From assembly GCF_047824785.1 (NCBI RefSeq), contig NZ_CP181167.1, positions 3,286,001 to 3,350,000 on the forward strand: a stretch of 64,000 nt of DNA, given 5' to 3'. A program made the position numbers and the translations under genes. The stretch's first letter is position 1; each line of letters opens with the position of its first letter. The notes under the pieces are model-generated. The model saw only the letters and a program-made list of their open reading frames with translations, made no database searches and was not told where the DNA came from. Source of the stretch: Nitrobacter sp039808345. Lineage in GTDB: Bacteria; Pseudomonadota; Alphaproteobacteria; Rhizobiales; Xanthobacteraceae. Shown here in pieces: positions 17,204-25,856 of the stretch.

Positions 17204-17446
17204 TCAGGCAGCCAGCGTGTAGGCATCCTGGATGTCGGCGACGAGTTCGGAGGCTTCCCAGATGGCATCTGGCGGGACCGCGCTCATGCTCACGGTCCAG
17301 TTGGCGCCGCTACGGGTTTTCGGCGTGCTGACCACGTCGAACCGCACCTCGCGGCATAACGGATGCCTGCCGAAAGCCGCGGCCACCCGCGCCTGCAATT
17401 CCTGAATGGTCGCCGGTGTTTTCCGCGGCCCGATGTCGCGTTCCAT
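17204..17446 (-). CDS. Small hypothetical protein
   Basis: An 80-residue soluble protein MERDIGPRKTPATIQELQ..., with a helix (IQELQARVAAAFGRHP), a central beta segment (CREVRFDVVSTPKTRSGANWTVSMSAV) and a C-terminal helix WEASELVADIQDAYTLAA. No family is recognised. The alternation and codon usage look like a genuine small gene of this lineage. Confidence 0.5.
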   Translation of the reverse strand: MERDIGPRKTPATIQELQARVAAAFGRHPLCREVRFDVVSTPKTRSGANWTVSMSAVPPDAIWEASELVADIQDAYTLAA

Positions 17447-17685
17447 GGCCTTTTACCCCGCCCGAACGGTCTCTGGCCTTTCCCGCGGCAAGTGCATACC
17501 GTTCACCGGCAAAATTTGCCTCGATAGCGGTTAACGAGTTGTTAATACGGAACCATCTGGTCCTTCGCCCGGAAACGGTGCCGCCGCGCTCCGGGGCTTT
17601 CGGGAGCCGGTTCCGGCTGAACGCCCCCGCGCCAGGCCGCCAGGCTGGCGATTCCGTCCGGCCGAATCGCATGGGACCTTTTCGA

Positions 17686-17877
17686 TCATTTGGTCCGTTT
17701 AAGTTCCTCCAGCACCTCATCGATGGTCGCAAGATGCGTTTCCACGGCCTGGCGAACCAACGTGTAGGGCTTGGGATCATCCGCGTCATCGGCCCTTCGG
17801 ACGACGAAGCCACGTTTGAAGGCCATCGTCCTCGCCTGCCTGAATTTTTCCAGGTCATCATTGATCGTCATCATCAT
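17686..17877 (-). CDS. Small hypothetical protein
   Basis: A 63-residue protein beginning MMMTINDDLEKFRQAR and ending ETHLATIDEVLEELKRTK; mainly helical and acidic. AGGAG lies immediately upstream of three consecutive ATG codons, so initiation could be at any of them (17877, 17874 or 17871). No family recognised. Confidence 0.5.
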   Translation of the reverse strand: MMMTINDDLEKFRQARTMAFKRGFVVRRADDADDPKPYTLVRQAVETHLATIDEVLEELKRTK

Positions 17878-17989
17878 GCTCCTGCCTTCTCCACCGTTAA
17901 AGGCGGCCTCGCCCGAAACTGCGGCCTCCATCTATTCCAACTCCCCCTGTTCATCAACGCAACGATTCGCGGCGCGGGGTCATTTCCAG

Positions 17990-18111
17990 AGTCCGTTTCA
18001 GTCGCGTTGAATCCGACTCGCCGCTTATCTTTTTGTTTGAGCATGATCTTATCCGAAAACCGGTTTCCACTTTGCGCTGGCGCGGCCCTTCGGGTCGGGA
18101 TCATGCTCTAG
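17990..18111. repeat. Dispersed palindromic repeat (copy of the 12915 element)
   Basis: The sequence gagcatgatcttatccgaaaaccggtttccac..ggatcatgctcta forms a long stem with its own end and matches 12945-13010. The IS5-family element begins at its last bases, suggesting the repeat served as an insertion target. Confidence 0.8.
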
Positions 18112-19389
18112 CAGGCTGTTGAAGAAGTATCCGGTCTGGCTTTAGGGATGGCTTGATTGCCGTTGTGATGGGCGAATGTGATCTGGATCGAGCCGTTGAT
18201 CAGTTTGGCGTGGCGGAGGGACGGCGGGTCATGCTGGCGCCGCCATGAGCTTGGGCAATCGCACCAGATTGTAAGCGGCGGCTGCGAAGGTGAAGGCCCA
18301 TCCGACACGGTTGCGGCCGCGGAAGCGGGTCTTGTCCTGGTTGGCGACCGTCTTGATCCAGCCGAACGCTTCCTCAATGCGCTCGCGGATACGCTGGCTG
18401 ACGGCATAGCCGCTGTGCCGCGTCGTGCGTCCGTCGATCGCCGAGCTTCGGCCGCTCGTGTTCCGTGCCACGTGCGACGTCACCTTCATCGCACGCAACT
18501 CATTGACGAAGTCCTCCGTGTCACAGGCCCTATCAGCGCCAAGCGTGATGGCCAGGGGCCGGTCGGCGCGAGGTTCGATCATGTGCAACGCCGCCACCCG
18601 CTCGGCATGTCCGCCGGCCAGCGTCAGGCAGGCGTCGACCAACAGGCCGTGGCGGTTCTCCATCAGCCCATGACCCATGAAGCATAGCTTCGCCTCCTTG
18701 CCCTTCTTGTAGAGCCTTGCGTCCGGATCGGTGGTCGAGGCATGCGTGTCGTTCGTCCGTTTCTGGCCGTGGAAGCCGGCTTCGGCATTGCGCCCGGCGC
18801 CGCCGGCCGGCGGCTCGCCAGAGCCGTCCTTCGGTTTGACGCTCTTCATCGAAGCCCAGGCCTCGACCGGCGTGCCGTCGACCGGGAAGTGATCGCTCGA
18901 CAGCAGCTTCTTCACCTTGGGCTGGGCCAGCACCGCACTCAGGAACCTGGCCGCGATGTCACCCTCAAGCAGCCGGTCGCGGTTCTTCGAGAACACCGAA
19001 TGGTCCCAGGCTGGATCGTCGACGCCGATGCCCACGAACCAGCGGAACAGAAGGTCGTATTCCAGCCGCTCCATAAGCAACCGCTCCGGGCGGATCGAGT
19101 GGAACGCCTGCAAGAGCATCGCCCTGAGCAACTTCCCGGGGGGATCGACGGCCGCCCGAGCGGCGAATACAGCGCCGCGAACTCCCGCTCCAAAGCGACA
19201 AGCGCTTCGTTCACCTTGACCCGGATGGCGCGAAGCGGGTGATCGCGCCGAACCCGCGCCTCCAGATCAACGCAGCTGAACAACTCGCCAGTCAGATTGT
19301 CACCACCGCGCACCCATCATCTCCAAATCGCTTCAAAGCCAATGAATCATGCTCACAGCTCAGCCGCCACTGACTTCTTCAACAGCCTG
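18112..19389. mobile_element. IS5-family insertion sequence, degenerate
   Basis: Terminal inverted repeats CAGGCTGTTGAAGAAGT (18112-18128) and ACTTCTTCAACAGCCTG (19373-19389) bound a 1278-bp element. The transposase is frameshifted, and most of the downstream passenger ORF present in the related remnant at 60239 has been deleted (only the final 30 or so codons persist at 18108-18210). The right end abuts a fragment of a duplicated membrane-protein gene. Confidence 0.85.
18229..19313 (-). pseudogene. IS5-family transposase, frameshifted
   Basis: The N-terminal part (MRGGDNLTGELFSCVDLEARV...LGRPSIPP, from 19313) and the rest (KLLRAMLLQAFHSIRPERLLMERLEYDLLFRWFVG... to LPKLMAAPA, ending 18229) are in different frames. 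The break is near 19136-19140, where a run of Cs reads GG instead of an expected GAG, a one-base loss. Recognisable features are the DUF772-type N-terminus, the DDE-type core (HFPVDGTPVEAWAS, LGADRACDTEDF) and the C-terminal RIRERIEEAFGWIKT. The product would be inactive unless frameshifting rescues it. Confidence 0.82.
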
Positions 19390-19411
19390 CCATACGCTGG
19401 CGATCTACGCG

Positions 19412-19716
19412 CTGCCGTTCATGCTGGCACTCGCGGCGACGCGCTTCGCCTATGGCACCGGAGCCGGTTGGCTCGGCACGGGAATCGTCGGCGTTGTCGC
19501 TGGCGTGGCATCGTTCGGCATTCTCACCCTTCTGTTTGCCATATTGCGCGCTCCGATCCTGCGGATTGCATTGGCGCTCATATTCGCCGCGCCCGCCGCC
19601 GTAGCGGGATATGCGCTCGTGCATGGCGTGACCGCCGAGGCCGTGCCGTCGCCGGTCTGGCGGCAAATCTTCTGCCTTGCGGGCGGCGCATTCGTCGGTG
19701 CGGCCGCCGTAGCGCA
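19412..19716 (+). pseudogene. Fragment of a duplicated integral membrane protein gene
   Basis: These 305 bp encode LPFMLALAATRFAYGTGAGWL..GGAFVGAAAVA and match the complete gene at 54947-55366 (opposite strand) almost base for base, with one visible residue difference (Thr/Ala in GWLGxGIVG). Both ends are cut: the 5' side by the IS5-family right end and the 3' side by an IS481-type terminus. No native start or stop remains. Confidence 0.85.
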
Positions 19717-19795
19717 GCCGTGTAAAACTTGTCCCATAGCGCATCCTTCGAATCGGACGACAAAATGCACCACTAAAGTCCGGGACTAAACATCC
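19717..19795 (-). mobile_element. IS481-type element terminus (fragment)
   Basis: The minus strand reads 'tttagtccc..gattcgaaggatgcgctatgggacaagttttacac', nearly the same as 61531-61610, where the IS481-type transposase begins MGQVLHGCA. Only the outer end and the first codons remain. Confidence 0.75.
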
Positions 19796-19995
19796 TAAGA
19801 ACCTCCCCCACCCAATGAGATCAAGGATCGACCTGCGCCATCTTCGTTGTCGCAGGGCTGTCCATGGAGCTCCATCACGCGACAACCGCGCCGCGCTTCT
19901 TCAAAAATTGAAGCGTGCGGAAAGCCTGAATGTTCGTGGCTCGTTCAGAATGAGCATGTTGAACCAACCCAGCTGACCGGATTTTGATTATCTTA

Positions 19996-20235
19996 TCAAT
20001 CTTCCGGCAGTTCAGCCCGCTTCTGCTCGAAAACAGCCCGGTTGATCGCCATGAAACCCTGCTCGATGCAGGATCGTCCAATATCCAGCCAACGCTTGTC
20101 CGTCTCCGGCGAGGCCTCGTATCGATCAAGCAGTCTGAGGATACGTTCCTCGATTTTTCGGTGATCCCTCACCCGCAAAACTCCCAATTTCTCCCGGCCT
20201 CTGCAAGATTTTGTCCTGGTTACGCGCTTTGACAT
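19996..20235 (-). CDS. Small hypothetical protein
   Basis: A 79-residue basic protein MSKRVTRTKSCRGREKLGVL... with a helical centre RKIEERILRLLDRYEASPETDKRWLDIGRSCIEQGFMAINRAVF. The ATG at 20235 has AAAGGG about 9 nt upstream. The C-terminal IEQGFMAINRAVFEQKRAELPED looks like a conserved helix found in small proteins of rhizobia and their phages, but no family name can be given with confidence. Confidence 0.55.
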   Translation of the reverse strand: MSKRVTRTKSCRGREKLGVLRVRDHRKIEERILRLLDRYEASPETDKRWLDIGRSCIEQGFMAINRAVFEQKRAELPED

Positions 20236-20500
20236 CGAGCCACCCTTTGAACGGAACAAATACTCTATCCCGCCAAAGCTTGACCAAAGATCGGCAGACA
20301 CGGCCGTAAGGCTGATACTGTCTTGCCTGTCCCAGCGACTGGCCGCCCAAAACCGGAATCGAACCAGCAGCCAGTTGCTCGCAAAGCAGCCGCTCGCGAA
20401 CCTGCCAAAGACCAACATGCCTTCCATTGTATCCGGGTATGCAGTCGCGCTATTAACCCTCGGAACGGCCTACCGCTGAAGCGGCAGATGGAAAGGAATT

Positions 20501-21319
20501 ATGGATCCCGAACAGGTCAGGGCTCATTGGCGCGACTGGGCATCGAAGTTCGGCACCGCGCTCGACGCCACCACCAGAACCGGAACCGCCAAAACGCTCG
20601 AGATCGACGCATTGGCGCGCCGGATGTCTGCGATCGGGCTTGGCGATGCGCCGGCGCACGTTCTCGAAGTCGGTTGCGGAAATGGCTTGAACTGCTTCGG
20701 GCTTGCGGCGCGGTTTCCGCGCATGCAACTCGACGGCATCGACTATACCGCGGAAATGATCGACGCCGCGCGTGAAGCAGCCGTTCTCAACGGTTTCCAG
20801 GACAGATCCAGCTTCCGAATCGGCAATGCGCTCGAACTTTCGGCGGCGTCGGGATTGCTGGCGCAATACGATGTCGTTTTTACCGATCGCTGCCTGATCA
20901 ACATCGAATCGGTCGACCTGCAAATGCGCGCCATCACCGACCTTGCCGCAAAAGTGCGGAAGGGCGGACATCTGATCATGATCGAGAATTCGACAGCGAC
21001 GTATGATCGGCAAAATCATTGCCGCACCCTGCTGAACCTGCCCGCGCGCACGCCGGCCGCATTCAACCTGTTCTTCGACGAAACACGCATCCTGCCGCAC
21101 CTCGAAACGCTCGGCTTCGAGGTCGAGATCGAGGACTTCATTTCACTTCACGACCTGATGCTCTATGTGCTGGTCCCGGCCATCAATGGGGGCACCGTAG
21201 ATTACGACCATCCGCTGGTCCACGCGACAACCCGGCTCAGCATGGCGGTTTCGGCGGAGATGTCGAGTGCCTTCGGCGCCTTTGGGCAAGGCCGGATGTT
21301 TGTCTGTCGGAAACCTTGA
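20501..21319 (+). CDS. Class I SAM-dependent methyltransferase
   Basis: A 272-residue protein with the Rossmann methyltransferase motif I HVLEVGCGNGLNCFGLA (residues about 55-71), motif II acidic residue in LDGIDYTAEMI and a further strand YDVVFTDRCLINI. The C-terminal half is specific to the subfamily. It overlaps the next gene by one base (TGATG), so it is co-translated with the HAD and Nudix genes and opens the sugar-modification island. The substrate is unknown; a nucleotide sugar or surface glycan is likely from context. Confidence 0.82.
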   Translation: MDPEQVRAHWRDWASKFGTALDATTRTGTAKTLEIDALARRMSAIGLGDAPAHVLEVGCGNGLNCFGLAARFPRMQLDGIDYTAEMIDAAREAAVLNGFQDRSSFRIGNALELSAASGLLAQYDVVFTDRCLINIESVDLQMRAITDLAAKVRKGGHLIMIENSTATYDRQNHCRTLLNLPARTPAAFNLFFDETRILPHLETLGFEVEIEDFISLHDLMLYVLVPAINGGTVDYDHPLVHATTRLSMAVSAEMSSAFGAFGQGRMFVCRKP

Positions 21320-21981
21320 TGCCGGAAGCTGACGCTGGCCTACTTCATAGCGGCCTGTTTCTGGATCTTGACGGCACGCTCGCGGACAGCGTGACGGCTC
21401 TGAGAGACGTCTACCATTCCTTCCTCGTCTCCTTCGGCGCGAGCGGCGACGAGGCCGAGTTTCAGCGGCTCAACGGACCGCCACTCAGTGAGATCGTCGA
21501 GCGGTTGAGGATGACTCACAAACTGCCGGGACCACCGGCCGATCTCCTGCAGAAATACTCGGCCATGGTGTCGCAAGCGCATCAGAGCGCGCGCCCCGCT
21601 TCCGGCGCATTTGAATTGCTAGCTCACGCTCGCGAGAGCGGGTTGAAGATCGCTGTCGTTACGTCGTCGCCCAGATTGTTCGCGCAAAAATGGCTCGCAT
21701 TCGCAGGGCTCGCCGACAAGATCGACGGTGTCGTCGGCGGCGATGAGGTAACCGCAGGAAAGCCCGCTGCAGAACCCTACATCACGGCAATGAGGCGGCT
21801 GAACTGCTCGGCCGCCCTGTCGCACGCCGTCGAGGATTCCCGCATCGGCGCGACGGCGGCGGTTGCCGCGGGGCTCAAAACGTGGGCGTTGGCGCCGCCG
21901 GACAATCGCTCCGGGTGGCCCGGTCAGGTCGTGTTTATCGAACGTCTCACCGATCTCCTTGGTAGAATGCCGGCATGCTGA
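21319..21981 (+). CDS. HAD-superfamily phosphatase (beta-phosphoglucomutase/Gph-like)
   Basis: A 220-residue HAD hydrolase with motif I FLDLDGTLADS (the nucleophile and acid/base Asp pair), motif II IAVVTSSP, motif III Lys in AGKPAAEPY and motif IV acidic residues in HAVEDSRIG. A helical cap follows motif I. The ATG at 21319 overlaps the methylase stop, and the 3' end overlaps the Nudix gene by 7 bp. In a nonulosonate-type island it could dephosphorylate a sugar or sugar-acid phosphate (inference). Confidence 0.85.
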   Translation: MPEADAGLLHSGLFLDLDGTLADSVTALRDVYHSFLVSFGASGDEAEFQRLNGPPLSEIVERLRMTHKLPGPPADLLQKYSAMVSQAHQSARPASGAFELLAHARESGLKIAVVTSSPRLFAQKWLAFAGLADKIDGVVGGDEVTAGKPAAEPYITAMRRLNCSAALSHAVEDSRIGATAAVAAGLKTWALAPPDNRSGWPGQVVFIERLTDLLGRMPAC

Positions 21982-22697
21982 GTGTTCGCCTGCTTCAGTC
22001 GGAGCCGAGAGTGATGGTGGGAGCGACAGCACCAACCATCCGCCCGGATATCGAAGCGCGCGTGGACGAAATCTGGCGGCGCGAAAAACAGCGACGTTCC
22101 CACGAACTCTACAACGGGCGATTGTTCAGCATCGATCATTGTGATGCCGGAACGATCGTCGGCTGGATTTCGGAGTACCGCTACTTCATCGCGCAGCAGC
22201 GCGAGCCGAGCCTTCATGCCGCGCTGAAGATCAAGCCGCTCGCCGTCACCGGTATCCTGTGTTGTCCGGATGGCGTTTTATTCGGCCGGCGCAGCGATCG
22301 CTCTGAGATGGACGCCGGGTGCTGGGAGCTGGTGCCGTCCGGCGGCGTCGAAGACACGGCAGTCGGGCCGACCGGACAGGTGAGCCTCGAACGGTGCATT
22401 CTGATCGAGCTCGAGGAAGAAATCGGCATCGGAGCATCCGAGCTGTCGGCGCGTTCCAGAGCCGTTGCGCTCGTCGAGGATCCGCGGAGCCACGTCACCG
22501 ACGTCGGAATCATGCTCGCGACCACCTCCCCGGCTGCGCAAATCCAGCGCCGCTTCGCGGCGCTTGAGAACCGCGAATATTCTCAACTTGAAATCGTTGC
22601 ACCCGCCGAAGTGCGGGCCTTTCGAGGCAGCCTGGCAGATTCGTTAGGCGCTGTTTCCGTCGCCCTTCTGGATGCTCTCATGCACGCCGGCTTGTAA
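21975..22697 (+). CDS. Nudix-domain protein
   Basis: A 240-residue protein. The first 80 residues are lineage-specific (IEARVDEIWRREKQRRSHELYNGRLFSI). The Nudix fold follows, with GILCCPDGVLFGRRS and a Nudix-like box spread over SGGVEDTA..SLERCILIELEEEIGI. The box is longer than the canonical 23 residues between the Gly and the REUXEE segment, as in some nucleotide-sugar-associated Nudix proteins. It overlaps the HAD gene by 7 bp. Confidence 0.75.
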   Translation: MLSVRLLQSEPRVMVGATAPTIRPDIEARVDEIWRREKQRRSHELYNGRLFSIDHCDAGTIVGWISEYRYFIAQQREPSLHAALKIKPLAVTGILCCPDGVLFGRRSDRSEMDAGCWELVPSGGVEDTAVGPTGQVSLERCILIELEEEIGIGASELSARSRAVALVEDPRSHVTDVGIMLATTSPAAQIQRRFAALENREYSQLEIVAPAEVRAFRGSLADSLGAVSVALLDALMHAGL

Positions 22698-22854
22698 TAC
22701 TTATGAAAATCGTCAAAACCTGCGGTAGCCCCGATGCAGCTTTGATCTGCGCCGCGCAAACCTCGTAAACCGGCTGCCGAGGCGGTCGTTTCCGCCAAGC
22801 GGCAGCGTTGCTGCGAACCGAGACTTCCAGTTCGCACCAGGAGCGTGAATTGTG

Positions 22855-23907
22855 ATGCAGAGCCCAGAACTCATCATTGCAGGGCGCAAGATCGGCCCGG
22901 ACTGTCCTCCTTACATCATCGCGGAACTGTCGGCGAACCATAACGGCAAGCTATTGAAGGCGCTGGAACTGATCGAGGCCGCCGCCGACGCCGGCGCCGA
23001 CGCGATCAAGATCCAGACCTATACGGCCGACACGATGACCATTCCTCACGATGGCGAGGAATTTTTGATCAAGGGCGGCCTGTGGGACGGCTATCAGCTC
23101 CACCAGCTCTACCAGCAAGCTCACACGCCATATGAATGGCATGAGCAAATGTTCGCGAAGGCGCGTGAGCTTGGAATCACGATCTTCTCCAGTCCCTTTG
23201 ACGAAACCGCCGTCGATCTGCTCGCAGGTCTCGATGCTCCCGCCTACAAGATCGCATCGTTCGAGGTGATCGACCTGCCGCTGATCAAATATGCGGCCAA
23301 ACAGGGCAAGCCGATGATCATCTCGACCGGGATGGCCAATCTCGGCGAGATTCAGGAGGCGGTCGAAACAGCGCGCGACAACGGCGCCGGCGGCATCGCC
23401 CTGCTGCACTGTACCAGCGCCTACCCGGCTCCAATCGAGGAAGCGAATGTGCGCACCGTGGCGCATCTCGGGCAGGCTTTCAACGTCGTGTCCGGTCTTT
23501 CTGATCATGCGCCGGGCTCAGCCGCCTGCGTCGCTTCGATCGCGCTGGGCGGCTCCATCATCGAAAAGCACTTTACGATCTCGCGCGCCGACGGAGGTCC
23601 GGATGCGGCGTTCTCACTCGAACCACACGAGTTCAGGCGGCTGGTCGACGACTGCAAGTCCGCATGGTCCGCGCTCGGTTTTGTCGACTATGGCCTCGTC
23701 CAAAGCGAGAAGACCAACACACGGTTTCGCCGATCGATCTACGCGTTCAAGCCGATCAAGGCGGGGGAGCTTCTGACGAGCGATAATATTCGAGTCATCC
23801 GGCCCGGCTTTGGCCTGCCGCCAAAGTATCTACCCCGCGTCATCGGCCGCGCCGCCGCGCGCGACATCGCCTATGGCGAGCCGATAAAGTGGTCGGTGAT
23901 CGCGTGA
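22855..23907 (+). CDS. pseI: Pseudaminic acid synthase-type nonulosonate synthase (NeuB family)
   Basis: A 350-residue TIM-barrel synthase with a C-terminal SAF (antifreeze-like) domain (residues about 290-350, KPIKAGELLTSDNIRVIRPGFGLPP). Barrel motifs: YIIAELSANHNG, ADAIKIQTYTADTM, FSSPFDETAVDLL, KIASFEV, IISTGMA, LLHCTSAYPAP and SDHAPG, then EKHFTISRADGGPDAAFSLEP, which is typical of PseI rather than NeuB or LegI. The enzyme condenses a 6-deoxy-di-N-acetyl-hexose with phosphoenolpyruvate. GTG at 22852 directly precedes the ATG; CAGGAG upstream fits either. Confidence 0.85.
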   Translation: MQSPELIIAGRKIGPDCPPYIIAELSANHNGKLLKALELIEAAADAGADAIKIQTYTADTMTIPHDGEEFLIKGGLWDGYQLHQLYQQAHTPYEWHEQMFAKARELGITIFSSPFDETAVDLLAGLDAPAYKIASFEVIDLPLIKYAAKQGKPMIISTGMANLGEIQEAVETARDNGAGGIALLHCTSAYPAPIEEANVRTVAHLGQAFNVVSGLSDHAPGSAACVASIALGGSIIEKHFTISRADGGPDAAFSLEPHEFRRLVDDCKSAWSALGFVDYGLVQSEKTNTRFRRSIYAFKPIKAGELLTSDNIRVIRPGFGLPPKYLPRVIGRAAARDIAYGEPIKWSVIA

Positions 23908-24031
23908 CGATCCCGTCATGGTGCACCGCCGATCGACCTCATGACATCCACCCCGGTGATCCCGCTACAACCCGCTGTTATTACTCGTTATGGCTAAGGA
24001 TCAGGCGAAAATCCAAGAGGAAGCAGCACCT

Positions 24032-24652
24032 ATGACCCAGATTACAGCACAAGAGGAATTCTGGGCCGGAGAGTTCGGCGACAACTACATCGGCCGGAAT
24101 CAAGGTCGGGAAGTGTTGACTGCCAAGATCGCGATGTTTGCCCGCATTGTCCAGCGACGCAGCAAAATCTGCTCAGTTCGAGAGCTCGGCGCCAACATCG
24201 GCCTTAATATTCTGGCTCTCAAGAGCCTGCTTCCCCACGCGGCGTTTCAAGCCATCGAAATAAACAGCAAAGCCTTTGAAAAATTAGCGACGATACCCGG
24301 AATAACTGCTTCCAATACGACGCTGTTTGAACCGGTCGAGTGGTCAAGCGTCGATCTGGCATTTACCGCCGGTGTCCTGATCCACCTCAATCCTGACATG
24401 CTGCCGGTAGCCTATCAAAGGCTCTATGAAGCCAGCAATCGTTATGTCCTCACGGCGGAGTACTACAATCCCTCCGTGGTGGAGATCAGCTATCGCGGTC
24501 ACAGCGGGCGTTTGTGGAAGCGGGATTTCGCCGGCGAGATGATGGACAGATACCCCGATCTGAAACTTGTCGATTACGGGTTTATCTATCATCGAGACCC
24601 GGTATTCCCTGCTGATGACATTACGTGGTTCTTGATGGAAAAGCAGGCCTGA
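24032..24652 (+). CDS. Pseudaminic acid biosynthesis-associated methylase
   Basis: A protein of about 206 residues: MTQITAQEEFWAGEFGDNYIGRNQG, then RELGANIGLNILALK (SAM motif I variant), VDLAFTAGVLIHLNP and a C-terminal WKRDFAGEMMDRYPDLKLVDYGFIYHRDP. This layout, especially the QEEFWAGEFGDxYIxRN start, is that of the family named for its occurrence in pseudaminic acid loci. It probably methylates the sugar or an intermediate. The ATG at 24032 is preceded by AGAGGAA; an upstream ATG at 23990 lacks an SD. Confidence 0.82.
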   Translation: MTQITAQEEFWAGEFGDNYIGRNQGREVLTAKIAMFARIVQRRSKICSVRELGANIGLNILALKSLLPHAAFQAIEINSKAFEKLATIPGITASNTTLFEPVEWSSVDLAFTAGVLIHLNPDMLPVAYQRLYEASNRYVLTAEYYNPSVVEISYRGHSGRLWKRDFAGEMMDRYPDLKLVDYGFIYHRDPVFPADDITWFLMEKQA

Positions 24653-24704
24653 TAAATCGGCAAGACCGATGTTCCGCATCTGTCCAACGAACGAAGACGC
24701 CGGC

Positions 24705-24811
24705 TAGAGCGGCGACCGGTCAAATGGAACCAGCGCCGCCACTCCAGTTAATTGATTGAGCATCGGATTTATCCCGAAACCGGTTCCCACTTTCGGGTCC
24801 GATGCTCTAGA
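24705..24811. repeat. Left arm of a ~105-bp inverted repeat flanking the cytidylyltransferase gene
   Basis: Runs from 'ctagagcggcgaccggtcaaatgga' to 'gggtccgatgctctag'. The reverse complement of nearly the whole segment is found at 25690-25793. It contains a central stem gagcatcgga..tccgatgctc. Confidence 0.85.
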
Positions 24812-24937
24812 GCGTTTCAAGCGAAGCATGTCCTCGGGCTTGGCCCGAGGATGGACACCAGTTCGCGTGAAGAAAACGCGACAAAACAAAATCCATAAAG
24901 CCCACTTCTGATTCTATCAGAGGCGGAAAGGCTCCAG
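24812..24937. repeat. Dispersed palindromic intergenic repeat
   Basis: The block gagcgtttcaagcgaagcatg..ggacaccagttcgcgtgaagaaaacgc is followed by 'cccacttctgattctatcagaggcggaaaggctcc'. It is the same composite as at 9356 and lies 28 bp before the cytidylyltransferase start. Confidence 0.8.
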
Positions 24938-24965
24938 GTAATGAACGCCGTTCCCGGTTTATCCG

Positions 24966-25691
24966 ATGTCGCATGAAGTCGTCATCATCACTCAGGCGCG
25001 CATGACCAGCACGCGCCTTCCAGGCAAGATCCTGATGCGTGCTGGAGAGCGCACCCTCCTTGAAACGCATCTCGATCGCCTCGCCGAGGTCGGCGTTCCC
25101 GTGATCGTCGCGACAACAACGAATCTGACCGACGATCCCGTTGTCGAACTCTGCGCCGCACTTGACGTTCCGGTATTTCGCGGCAGCGAGAATGACGTAC
25201 TGGAACGCTATCAAGGAGCGGCGCGCGCACACGAGGCTCGCCATGTCATCCGCGTGACCTCAGACTGCCCACTTGTCTGCCCGGACGTGATTCGCGCCGG
25301 ACTCGATATCTATCAGAGCTTGAAGAGTGGGTCGGTTTATCTCTCGAACGCCGAAAAGCGGACCTACCCTCGCGGCCTGGATTTCGAAATCTTTTCCCGA
25401 TACTCATTGGACTTTGCCGCGGACAACGCCAGGCTGTCGTCCGAGCGTGAGCATGTGACAGGTTATATTCGGACATCGATGCCGGATATTCACCACGAGC
25501 ACTGCCTGGATGAAGAAAATCTAAGCGACTGGCGCATTACCGTCGACACTGGCGACGACTTCAGGCTCGTCAAACTGTTGATTGAAGATCATCATGCGGC
25601 AGAGATGGATTACCGGAGCTTAAAGGCTTTGCTGAAAGCGCATCCGGAACTTGTGAAAATCAACTCCCACATTCAACAGAAAACAATCTAG
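24966..25691 (+). CDS. SpsF-family cytidylyltransferase (probable CMP-nonulosonate synthetase)
   Basis: A 241-residue nucleotidyltransferase starting MSHEVVIITQARMTSTRLPGKIL, the signature of SpsF/COG1861 glycosyltransferase-like cytidylyltransferases. DVPVFRGSENDVLERY and VIRVTSDCPLVCPDVI follow, with WRITVDTGDDFRLV near the C-terminus. In pseudaminic/legionaminic-type loci this gene takes the place of NeuA-like PseF to activate the sugar with CTP. It is flanked on both sides by a long inverted repeat, so the gene could have been inserted or mobilised as a unit. Confidence 0.78.
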   Translation: MSHEVVIITQARMTSTRLPGKILMRAGERTLLETHLDRLAEVGVPVIVATTTNLTDDPVVELCAALDVPVFRGSENDVLERYQGAARAHEARHVIRVTSDCPLVCPDVIRAGLDIYQSLKSGSVYLSNAEKRTYPRGLDFEIFSRYSLDFAADNARLSSEREHVTGYIRTSMPDIHHEHCLDEENLSDWRITVDTGDDFRLVKLLIEDHHAAEMDYRSLKALLKAHPELVKINSHIQQKTI

Positions 25692-25793
25692 AGCATCGGA
25701 CCCGAAAGTGGGAACCGGTTTCGGGATAAATCCGATGCTCAATCAATTAACTGGATCGGCGGCGCTGATTCCATTTGATCGGCCGCCGCTCTA
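25690..25793. repeat. Right arm of the ~105-bp inverted repeat flanking the cytidylyltransferase gene
   Basis: Reads 'tagagcatcggacccgaaag' through 'gatcggccgccgctctag', the reverse complement of 24705-24811. It begins at the cytidylyltransferase stop codon. Confidence 0.85.
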
Positions 25794-25856
25794 GGGGGAC
25801 CCAAGACACGCAAATGATGTAGGAGCTTGCACTGAGAGCATCGGAATATAATCGAA

